Assembly: GCA_947304695.1 (NCBI GenBank)
Contig: CAMZBS010000061.1
Location: 1-11,528 of the forward strand
Length of the DNA: 11,528 nt
Reading direction: 5' to 3'
From: an uncultured Prevotella sp.
GTDB taxonomy: Bacteria; Bacteroidota; Bacteroidia; Bacteroidales; Bacteroidaceae
Within the stretch, counting starts at the first letter, position 1. Each line of letters starts with the position of its first letter. Shown piece by piece: positions 5,848 through 11,528 of the stretch. The notes below the pieces were generated by a model. The model was not told the origin of the DNA. It was given only the letters and a program-made list of their open reading frames with translations, and ran no database searches. Both the position numbers and the translations under genes were made by a program.

Positions 5848-5877
5848 TTGTAAGAAAAATTTCGTTTTTGCTTACAA
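5848..5877 (-). terminator. Hairpin over the TPR gene stop codon, possible terminator
   Basis: TTGTAAG (5877-5871) pairs with CTTACAA (5854-5848), extended inward by AAAAA/TTTTT with one bulged C. The stem includes the TAA stop codon of the TPR gene. There is no T-tract after it, so it may be a weak or 3'-end-protecting structure. It separates the TPR gene from the operon promoter a few bases further on. Confidence 0.35.
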
Positions 5878-6750
5878 TCCGAACGGATTCATTGCCGAGT
5901 AGGCCTTTTTCACCCGTTCTTCGATGCCTTCGGCCGAGAAGTCGCCGTTGATGTCGGCGGCAGCCTGGGGGTCCAGTTCCAGCACCTTCTGCATGTCCTC
6001 CTGTGCGCCCTGCTTGTCGCCTTTGTCGAAGCGAATCTTCCCGCGTTCGCGGTAGGCATCAAGGTGGAAGGGGTTCATCTCTATAATCACGTTGTACAGG
6101 TTCTGTGCCACCTCGTCGTTGCCTCCGGCGTGCATCACGCGTGCTGCCAGCAGCATCACGTCTTCCTGTGGCTGCACATGATCCAGCAGCCATTTCACGT
6201 CGGTCAGTGCTCCGCCCATGTCGCCCATCTTGTAGAGCGTCTGTCCGCGCAGCAGGTGGGCATCGCCGCTTCTCTCGTCCAGGCTGATGGCCTTGGTCAG
6301 TCGTGCTACGGCGTTGACGGGTTCATCCTTGCCTATGAGTGCCTGAGCATAAAAATAATGTACGCGCGAGTTGTTCTCGTCGATGGCCAGTGCGCGCTCG
6401 CAGATGTCAATCATCTGGTCGTAGTCCTCCTTCATATAGGCCACATGAGCCATCTGCAGGGGCAGGCTGATGTTGTCGGGCATGGCCTGCGACAGCAGGT
6501 CCAGCTCGGCCAGTGCGTCGTCCATGCGGTCCAGTGCAATGTAGACTCTCGACAGCTGCTCGTGTATCTCCACATCCTCCTTGATGTTCAGAGCCTCATT
6601 GAAAAAGTTGACGGCGGCATCGAACTTGCCAATCTTCATGGCTTTCACACCGTCGTATTTCAGCATGTCGAACTGCTTGGCTGTGTCAATCTTCTTTTCT
6701 TCTTCGGGGTTCTCCTCCGAACCGCCGAACAGTGCTTTCAGGAAATTCAT
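5872..6750 (-). CDS. Tetratricopeptide-repeat protein, unknown role
   Basis: The 292-residue protein consists largely of tetratricopeptide repeats from about residue 28 to 265. Typical repeat cores include GKFDAAVNFFNEALNI, DRMDDALAELDLLSQ, EDYDQMIDICERALAID, GDMGGALTDVKWLL and GDKQGAQEDMQKVLELDP. The N-terminus (MNFLKALFGGSEENPEEEKK) has no signal peptide or lipobox, and no membrane segment is seen, so it is probably cytoplasmic. TPR arrays bind protein partners, and nothing here identifies the partner. It is transcribed divergently from tatA and lies just upstream of the aromatic operon on the same strand, but that operon has its own promoter, so a functional link to either side is not shown. 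The start at 6750 is the only good ATG before the first repeat. Confidence 0.85.
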   Translation of the reverse strand: MNFLKALFGGSEENPEEEKKIDTAKQFDMLKYDGVKAMKIGKFDAAVNFFNEALNIKEDVEIHEQLSRVYIALDRMDDALAELDLLSQAMPDNISLPLQMAHVAYMKEDYDQMIDICERALAIDENNSRVHYFYAQALIGKDEPVNAVARLTKAISLDERSGDAHLLRGQTLYKMGDMGGALTDVKWLLDHVQPQEDVMLLAARVMHAGGNDEVAQNLYNVIIEMNPFHLDAYRERGKIRFDKGDKQGAQEDMQKVLELDPQAAADINGDFSAEGIEERVKKAYSAMNPFGL

Positions 6751-6779
6751 TGTTTCTTGTTGTTTTAGAATTTTGGGTG

Positions 6780-6812
6780 CAAAGGTAGTATTTTCTTTGT
6801 CCTTTGCGCAAC
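6780..6812 (-). promoter_or_regulatory. Putative TPR gene promoter
   Basis: TACCTTTG (6787-6780, minus strand) is a good Bacteroidetes -7 box. The -33 position has only GTTG (6812-6809) at a 21-nt spacing. It would give a leader of about 25 nt before the TPR gene ATG. Confidence 0.5.
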
Positions 6813-6862
6813 ACTTAACAATCTTTAAGGCAGTTCAGTGGTCTGATAATGTGCTTTTTCGC

Positions 6863-6870
6863 TATCTTTG
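6863..6870 (+). promoter_or_regulatory. Putative tat operon promoter (-7 box)
   Basis: TATCTTTG matches TAnnTTTG and lies 49 nt before the tatA ATG in the divergent spacer. No convincing TTTG is found at the -33 position, so the promoter may be weak or activator-dependent. Confidence 0.5.
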
Positions 6871-6919
6871 TGGCGATATTACGAAAAAACAGATTGAGTT
6901 TATATAAACAAGAACAACT

Positions 6920-7117
6920 ATGTTTGGACTGGGTATGCAAGAGGTGCTCGTGATTGCCCTCATCGTGTTGCTGCTTTTCGGCGGCAGGAAGATTCCCGAG
7001 CTGATGCGCGGGCTGGGCAAGGGCGTCAAGAGCTTCAAGCAGGGCATGAACGAGCCTTTGGAGGAGCTGGAAACGGATAAGAAAGAGGAGAAAAAGACGG
7101 AAATGAAGCATGAGTGA
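6920..7117 (+). CDS. tatA: Sec-independent protein translocase subunit TatA
   Basis: TatA is the pore-forming subunit that oligomerises with TatC to move folded, mostly cofactor-bearing proteins across the inner membrane. The 65-residue chain has the standard plan: a short N-terminal membrane helix (about 7-20, [11 protein letters not shown]), the conserved FGG hinge (20-22), an amphipathic helix ([16 protein letters not shown]) and a charged KE-rich tail. A single TatA-like gene with no separate tatB suggests a minimal TatAC system in which TatA also does the TatB job, unless another copy lies elsewhere in the genome. Its last 8 nt overlap the start of tatC, which implies translational coupling. 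It is the first gene of an operon whose two downstream products carry twin-arginine motifs. Confidence 0.93.
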   Translation: MFGLGMQEVLVIALIVLLLFGGRKIPELMRGLGKGVKSFKQGMNEPLEELETDKKEEKKTEMKHE

Positions 7118-7847
7118 GCCGCTCACGTTCTGGGACCATCTCGACGAACTGCGCTCCTGCATCATCCGTTCGCTGGTGGTCGTCATGGCGGCGGCAGTGG
7201 TGGCCTTCTGTCTGAAGGACTGGCTGTTTGCTGTGGTGCTGGCTCCGCGTTCGGGCGATTTCGTCAGCTATCGCCTGCTGGGCATCGACAGCAGCTTCTC
7301 CATCCACCTGATGAACATCGGGCTTACCGAGCAGTTCATGACCCACATGCGGGTGGCACTCTATGCCGGACTGCTCATCGCCTCGCCCTACGTGCTCTAT
7401 CAGCTGTTCCGCTTCGTGTCGCCAGGACTCTATCAGAACGAGCGCAAGGCGGCCACCTGGGTCGTCACGTCGGCCTACGTGATGTTTGTCGTGGGCACGC
7501 TCTTGAACTATCTGCTCATCTTTCCCCTCACGGTGCGCTTCCTGGGCACCTATCAGGTAAGTCCCGATGTGCAGAACATGCTCACCCTTCAGTCGTACAT
7601 CGACACGCTCATCGGCATGAGCTTCGTCATGGGGGTGGTGTTCGAACTGCCCGTGGTCTGTGCCATTCTGGGGCGGCTGGGGTTAATCAACGGACGGATG
7701 ATGTCGAAGTACCGCCGTCACGCCATTGTGGCCATCCTGATTGTTGCCGCCATCATCACGCCCACGGTCGATGTGTTCACGCTCTTCGTGGTGTCGCTGC
7801 CCATCTGGCTGCTCTATGAAGTGAGCATCCTTGTAGTTAGGAATTAG
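7110..7847 (+). CDS. tatC: Sec-independent protein translocase subunit TatC
   Basis: TatC recognises twin-arginine signal peptides and assembles the translocon. The 245-residue protein has about six membrane segments and the family signatures: FWDHLDELR (7-15) in the N-terminal cytoplasmic signal-binding region, [12 protein letters not shown] (102-113, with E111) in the first cytoplasmic loop, GVVFELPVV (175-183, with conserved E179) and TPTVDVFT before the last helices. Length is normal. The start ATG overlaps the end of tatA by 8 nt. The last four residues (VVRN) and stop are encoded by one copy of a short direct repeat, so the extreme C-terminus is probably not conserved. The next gene, 32 nt downstream, encodes a probable Tat client. 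Confidence 0.95.
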   Translation: MSEPLTFWDHLDELRSCIIRSLVVVMAAAVVAFCLKDWLFAVVLAPRSGDFVSYRLLGIDSSFSIHLMNIGLTEQFMTHMRVALYAGLLIASPYVLYQLFRFVSPGLYQNERKAATWVVTSAYVMFVVGTLLNYLLIFPLTVRFLGTYQVSPDVQNMLTLQSYIDTLIGMSFVMGVVFELPVVCAILGRLGLINGRMMSKYRRHAIVAILIVAAIITPTVDVFTLFVVSLPIWLLYEVSILVVRN

Positions 7848-7859
7848 GAGTTAGGAATT
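7835..7859. repeat. Short direct repeat across the tatC stop codon
   Basis: AGTTAGGAATT occurs at 7835-7845 and again at 7849-7859, a 14-nt period. The first copy encodes the end of TatC, including the stop. It resembles simple spacer sequence rather than a regulatory site. Confidence 0.55.
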
Positions 7860-7879
7860 GATAAAAAAACGACTTGTAT

Positions 7880-9337
7880 ATGCTAAGGAAAATTAGAATC
7901 GTGCTGGCTGTGGTGTTTTTTGTGGGACTCGCGCTGCTGTTTCTCGACTTCACCGGCACTGCCCACCACTGGCTGTCGTGGATGGCCAAGGTGCAGGCTC
8001 TGGAGGCTGTGCTGGCACTCAACGTGGTGGTCATCGCACTGCTGGCCGTGCTTACGCTGGTGCTCGGTCGCATCTACTGCTCCGTCATCTGCCCCTTGGG
8101 CGTGTTGCAGGACGTGTTCGGCTGGCTAGGCAAACGCCACAAGAAGAACCGCTACAGCTACTCAAAGGCCGTGAGCTGGCTGCGCTACGGCGTGCTGGTC
8201 GTGTTTGTCGCTGCCCTGGTGGCAGGCGTGGGCGTCGTGGTCCAGTTGCTGGCCCCTTATTCTGCCTTCGGACGCATCATGACCATGATTCTCCAGCCCG
8301 TATGGATGGAGGGCAACAACGTGCTGGCCTCGTTTGCCGAGTCGGCCGACAGCTATGCCTTCTATTCCGTCGACGTGTGGATGAAGTCGCTGCCCGTGCT
8401 CGTCATTGCCGTGGTCACGCTGGTGGTGCTCTTCGTGCTGGCCTGGCGTGGAGGCCGCACCTATTGCAACACCATCTGCCCTGTGGGCACGGTGCTGTCG
8501 TTTCTGGCCCGCTTCTCACTCTTCAAGATACGGTTCAATGCCGACAAGTGCAAGAACTGTTCGCTCTGCTCCAAGCAGTGCAAGGCCGCCTGCATCGACT
8601 ATAAGAACCACACTGTCGACCACTCGCGCTGTGTGGTGTGTGGCGACTGCCTGGAGAGCTGCAAGTTCGGTGCACTCAGCTACGGTCTGAGCGTAGAGCG
8701 TAAAGCGGAGAGCAGCAGTCGCCGCTCCTTCCTCCTGTCTTCAGCCCTGCTTACCACAGCGGCACTGGCACAGGAGAAGAAGAAGGTGGACGGCGGACTG
8801 GCCGAGATAAAAGACAAGGTGGCCCCCGAGCGACAGACACCGCTCACGCCCCCGGGTTCGCTCTCGGCAAGCCATTTCGCCCAGCACTGCACGGGCTGCC
8901 AGCTCTGCGTGAGCAAGTGTCCCAACCAGGTGCTGCGTCCCTCTGCCGACCTCATGCACTTCATGCTGCCCGTGATGAGCTACGAGCGCGGCTACTGCCG
9001 TCCCGAATGTACACGCTGCTCAGAGGTGTGTCCTGCCGGAGCCATCAAGCCCATTGACCGCGACGAGAAGACATCCATTCAGATAGGCCATGCGGTGTTC
9101 ATCCAGAAGAACTGCGTCAGCGTGAGCGACGGCGTGGAGTGCGGCAACTGTGCCCGTCACTGTCCTGCCGGAGCCATCGAGATGGTGCCGCTCGACCCCG
9201 ACGACGACCTGTCGCCCTCCGTCCCCGCCGTCAACGAAAGCCGCTGCATCGGTTGCGGCGCCTGCGAATATGTGTGCCCGTCGCGTCCGTTCTCCGCTAT
9301 CTTCGTGGAGGGGCATGAAGTACACCGTGACATATAG
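7880..9337 (+). CDS. Membrane polyferredoxin, NapH-NapG-like fusion with internal Tat signal
   Basis: This is a 485-residue membrane iron-sulfur protein (positions below from the ATG at 7880). Residues 1-270 resemble NapH, the quinol-oxidising subunit of periplasmic nitrate reductase systems: four membrane helices (about 5-24, 43-63, 104-125, 171-189), two CxxxCP loops (YCSVICP, YCNTICP) and two cytoplasmic 4Fe-4S motifs at about 224-261. Then SSRRSFLLSSALLTTAALA (279-297) is a twin-arginine signal with a possible AxA cleavage site, in the middle of the chain. Residues about 335-470 contain four further 4Fe-4S motifs, the NapG/MauM pattern. The reading frame is continuous. By inference, electrons pass from menaquinol via the cytoplasmic-side clusters to an exported ferredoxin. 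No nap catalytic gene is present; the partner is more likely the aldo/keto reductase 17 nt downstream. A TTG at 7874 is an alternative start. Confidence 0.82.
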   Translation: MLRKIRIVLAVVFFVGLALLFLDFTGTAHHWLSWMAKVQALEAVLALNVVVIALLAVLTLVLGRIYCSVICPLGVLQDVFGWLGKRHKKNRYSYSKAVSWLRYGVLVVFVAALVAGVGVVVQLLAPYSAFGRIMTMILQPVWMEGNNVLASFAESADSYAFYSVDVWMKSLPVLVIAVVTLVVLFVLAWRGGRTYCNTICPVGTVLSFLARFSLFKIRFNADKCKNCSLCSKQCKAACIDYKNHTVDHSRCVVCGDCLESCKFGALSYGLSVERKAESSSRRSFLLSSALLTTAALAQEKKKVDGGLAEIKDKVAPERQTPLTPPGSLSASHFAQHCTGCQLCVSKCPNQVLRPSADLMHFMLPVMSYERGYCRPECTRCSEVCPAGAIKPIDRDEKTSIQIGHAVFIQKNCVSVSDGVECGNCARHCPAGAIEMVPLDPDDDLSPSVPAVNESRCIGCGACEYVCPSRPFSAIFVEGHEVHRDI

Positions 9338-9354
9338 AACCCCTTTTTTTTGAT

Positions 9355-10737
9355 ATGGAAGAAAAGAAAAACATAAGCCGTCGCTCCTTTCTGAAGTACG
9401 TGGGAGCCGGAACAGCCGCCGCACTCGTTGCCTGCACCGGCAACAAGCAGGAGCAGAAGGCTGCCGAAGAATATAAGAGTCAGGTGGAGCCGCCCGTAGG
9501 CAAGATGACCTACCGCCAGAACCTCAAGGGCGAGAAAGTGTCGCTGCTGGGCTACGGCATGATGCGCCTGCCCACGAAGCCCGACAACAACGATGAGTTC
9601 GACCAGGAGATGATCAACCGCCAGGTGGACTACGCCATCGAGCACGGTGTGAACTACTTCGACACCAGCCCTGCCTACTGTCGTGGCCTGTCGGAACGCT
9701 GCACGGGCATCGCCCTGAGCCGCCACAAGCGCAGCGAGTACTTCGTGGCCACGAAGCTGTCGAACTTCTCGCCCGACACCCAGAGCCGTGAGGCATCCAT
9801 CGAGATGTACCACAACTCGATGCGCGAGCTGCAGGTCGACTACATCGACTACTACCTGCTGCACGCCATCGGCGGGTCGGGCATGGACGACCTGCACCGC
9901 CGCTATCTGGACAACGGCATGCTCGACTTCCTGGTGGCCGAGCGCGAGGCAGGCCGAATCAAGAACCTGGGCTTCTCCTATCATGGCAACATCAAGGTGT
10001 TCGACTACCTCTTGGAGCACCACAACCAATATAAGTGGGACTTTGTGCAGATAGAGCTGAACTACCTGGACTGGGACTTCGCCAACGAGATCAACAACAG
10101 CAACACCGATGCCCGCTACCTCTACGGCGAGTTGCAGAAGCGCAACATCCCCGCCGTCATCATGGAGCCGCTGCTGGGCGGGCGACTGTCCAACCTGCCG
10201 CAATACCTCATGACCGAGCTCAAGCAGCGCGCCCCTGAGAAGAGCGTGGCCTCATGGGCCTTCCGCTATGCCGGTACGCCCAAGGGCGTGCTCACCGTGC
10301 TCAGCGGCATGACCTATATGGAACACCTGAAGGACAACCTCTTGAGCTACTGTCCGCTTGAACCGCTCACCGACGATGAGATGGCCTTCCTTCACAGAGA
10401 CATCGCCACCAAGATTGTCGGTCTGGAGAACATCCCCTGCAACGACTGCAAGTACTGCATGCCCTGTCCCTACGGCATCGACATTCCCGGCATCTTCGTC
10501 CATTACAACAAGTGCAAGAACGACGGCACGCTGCCCCATACCGTTGGCGACCCAGACTACAGGAAGCACCGCCGCCAGTACCTCATCAGCATGGATCGTG
10601 CCGTTCCCCGCGAGCGTCAGGCCGACCACTGCATCCAGTGCGGCCAGTGTCAGCCCCACTGTCCACAGGGCATACGCATCCCCCGCGAGCTGCGCAAGAT
10701 CGACGAGTTCGTGGAGCAGCTCCGCCGCGATGCATGA
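9355..10737 (+). CDS. Tat-exported aldo/keto reductase with C-terminal ferredoxin domain
   Basis: The 460-residue protein begins with a Tat signal, ISRRSFLKYVGAGTAAALVAC, combined with a lipobox (LVAC, C27), predicting a folded lipoprotein anchored at the periplasmic face of a membrane. Residues about 55-345 form an aldo/keto reductase barrel with all four catalytic positions: D103 and Y108 (YFDTSPAY), K134 (VATK) and H170 (YYLLH). The C-terminal part holds two 4Fe-4S motifs: CNDCKYCMPCP (362-372) and CIQCGQCQPHCP (426-437). AKRs normally use NAD(P)H, which is scarce outside the cytoplasm. The clusters suggest that electrons instead come from the neighbouring membrane polyferredoxin, or that a bound nucleotide is exported with the folded protein. 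The substrate is unknown. It is the last full gene of the tat operon. Confidence 0.88.
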   Translation: MEEKKNISRRSFLKYVGAGTAAALVACTGNKQEQKAAEEYKSQVEPPVGKMTYRQNLKGEKVSLLGYGMMRLPTKPDNNDEFDQEMINRQVDYAIEHGVNYFDTSPAYCRGLSERCTGIALSRHKRSEYFVATKLSNFSPDTQSREASIEMYHNSMRELQVDYIDYYLLHAIGGSGMDDLHRRYLDNGMLDFLVAEREAGRIKNLGFSYHGNIKVFDYLLEHHNQYKWDFVQIELNYLDWDFANEINNSNTDARYLYGELQKRNIPAVIMEPLLGGRLSNLPQYLMTELKQRAPEKSVASWAFRYAGTPKGVLTVLSGMTYMEHLKDNLLSYCPLEPLTDDEMAFLHRDIATKIVGLENIPCNDCKYCMPCPYGIDIPGIFVHYNKCKNDGTLPHTVGDPDYRKHRRQYLISMDRAVPRERQADHCIQCGQCQPHCPQGIRIPRELRKIDEFVEQLRRDA

Positions 10738-10770
10738 TCATTTCATTGTCAATTCGTATTTCAATCAACT

Positions 10771-10950
10771 ATGGGAATATACATCAATACCTTGGAACTG
10801 AAGTTCAATCAAAATGCCGATGCTGCCATAGATCAAATACGTCGCAAGCAATATCCTGATAGCATTGCCCCTTATGTAAACCACCTCCTGCTCGTAGGCA
10901 TTAACTACGACCGCAATACAAAGCAGTACACCTGTAGAATAGAAAACTAA
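10771..10950 (+). pseudogene. Short ORF resembling the C-terminal end of an AAA-ATPase/PD-(D/E)XK protein
   Basis: The 59-codon ORF starts 33 nt after the aldo/keto reductase stop. ELKFNQNADAAIDQI followed by RRKQYPD, then LLLVGINYDRNTKQ, recalls the end of the nuclease domain of the large Bacteroidetes AAA-ATPase/DUF1703 (PD-(D/E)XK) family, including the E-x-K element. The ATPase part and the upstream half of the nuclease core are missing, so it is probably a decayed remnant. A functional small protein cannot be excluded. The family call is from memory of the motif and is moderate. Confidence 0.5.
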
Positions 10951-10990
10951 AAAACGCCAGAACAGTCCTATTCTGTGTTCTGGCGTTTTT
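10951..10990. terminator. Bidirectional intrinsic terminator
   Basis: AAAACGCCAGAAC (10951-10963) is perfectly complementary to GTTCTGGCGTTTT (10977-10989), with a 13-nt loop. A T-tract lies at the right end and an A-tract at the left, so it works on both strands. It lies between the tat operon and remnant ORF (+) and the convergent sugar kinase gene (-), whose stop codon is at 11008. Confidence 0.9.
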
Positions 10991-11007
10991 AATTGGATTA
11001 GAATTCA

Positions 11008-11528
11008 TTATTTCAGTAGTTCTTCTGGATAGGTGGGCATAGCACCATTCTGGGTGCAGACGTATGCTGAGACCTGAACAGCGATGCGGTGGGCATCAGT
11101 AACAGACTTGCCGTTGAGGATACTACCCACGAACGAGCCGGTGAAAGAGTCGCCAGCACCTACAGTGTCAGCTACTTTTACCTTAGGCGTTTCCTGGAAG
11201 GATACGTGACCAGGGGTGAAAACGTAACTACCGTTAGTGCCGCAGGTGAGCACGAGCATGTCGAGATTGTACTTGCCCAGGATGAGCCAGCACTTGTTCT
11301 CGATGTCGAGGCCGGGATAGCCAAACATACGGCCGATAAGCACCAGTTCCTCATCATTAATCTTCAAGATATTGCAACGCTGGAACGACTCGCGCAGAAT
11401 CTCCTGCGTATAGAACTGCTGGCGAAGGTTGATGTCGAAGATCTTCAGGCAGTCGGCGGGTGTGGCATCAAGAAACTTCTGGATGGTCTCGCGACTGACC
11501 ACATTGCGCTGGGCTAATGAGCCGAAGC
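11008..11528 (-). CDS. PfkB-family sugar kinase, fructokinase-like (3' part, cut by window edge)
   Basis: The product is the C-terminal part of a ribokinase/PfkB-family carbohydrate kinase, which phosphorylates a sugar with ATP in the cytoplasm. The visible frame enters from the right edge (FGSLAQRNVVSRETI) and has no stop, so the true start is outside; the GTG at 11502 is not a credible start. Family marks are FDINLR (substrate-side strand), CNILKINDEEL, VLTCGTNGSYVF, and the PfkB signature DTVGAGDSFTGSFVG, with the catalytic base in GAGD. The C-terminus (GAMPTYPEELLK) is complete. Fructokinase is likely from the overall pattern (SLAQR, NLRQQFYT), but the sugar-specifying N-terminal half is not visible. 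It converges on the tat operon with a shared terminator. Confidence 0.88.
   Translation of the reverse strand, partial: FGSLAQRNVVSRETIQKFLDATPADCLKIFDINLRQQFYTQEILRESFQRCNILKINDEELVLIGRMFGYPGLDIENKCWLILGKYNLDMLVLTCGTNGSYVFTPGHVSFQETPKVKVADTVGAGDSFTGSFVGSILNGKSVTDAHRIAVQVSAYVCTQNGAMPTYPEELLK

Noticed and set aside
7874..7879. TTG at 7874 as the polyferredoxin start
   Set aside because: An ATG two codons later (7880) leads straight into the basic, then hydrophobic N-terminus. The TTG adds only two residues.
9157..10203. 348-codon minus-strand frame across the polyferredoxin/AKR junction
   Set aside because: It overlaps two well supported genes and has no domain, signal or plausible start context.

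Overview
The window looks like a chromosomal segment of a Bacteroidales bacterium, most likely Prevotella or a relative. This rests on the Bacteroidetes-type -7 promoter boxes (TAnnTTTG) ahead of several genes, the lack of strong Shine-Dalgarno sites at most starts, the fused DAHP synthase-chorismate mutase, and GC-rich genes separated by AT-rich spacers. The genus is an inference.

Positions 1-5843 hold amino acid biosynthesis genes. A phosphoserine phosphatase with two ACT domains (serB, +) runs convergently, with no gap, into a four-gene minus-strand operon read right to left: pheA (prephenate dehydratase), a class I/II aminotransferase, a DAHP synthase-chorismate mutase fusion, and tyrA (prephenate dehydrogenase). 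Together these cover the first shikimate step, chorismate to prephenate, both arms from prephenate, and probably the final transamination to Phe and Tyr. Upstream of pheA is what appears to be a complete leader-peptide attenuator: a TTTG/TAnnTTTG promoter, a 25-codon leader ORF with YFYGYYFYF at residues 7-15, an antiterminator segment, and an intrinsic terminator 21 nt before the pheA start. Both large gaps in the operon contain paired, inverted GC-rich palindromic repeats, which also supply the ends of neighbouring coding frames.

Positions 5872-6750 hold a cytoplasmic TPR protein of unknown role (-), divergent from the next block.

Positions 6920-10737 hold a plus-strand redox and export operon: tatA, tatC, a membrane iron-sulfur protein that reads as a NapH-NapG fusion with a twin-arginine signal inside the chain, and a Tat-exported aldo/keto reductase-ferredoxin with a lipobox. 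A minimal Tat translocon is thus encoded directly with two probable clients. The likely picture is an electron route from quinol through membrane and periplasmic FeS clusters to a periplasm-facing oxidoreductase. The substrate cannot be told from sequence.

Positions 10771-11528 hold a 59-codon remnant resembling the C-terminal end of an AAA-ATPase/PD-(D/E)XK family protein, a strong bidirectional terminator, and the 3' part of a PfkB-type sugar kinase (-) that runs off the right edge. No tRNA, rRNA, CRISPR, insertion sequence or phage gene was seen.
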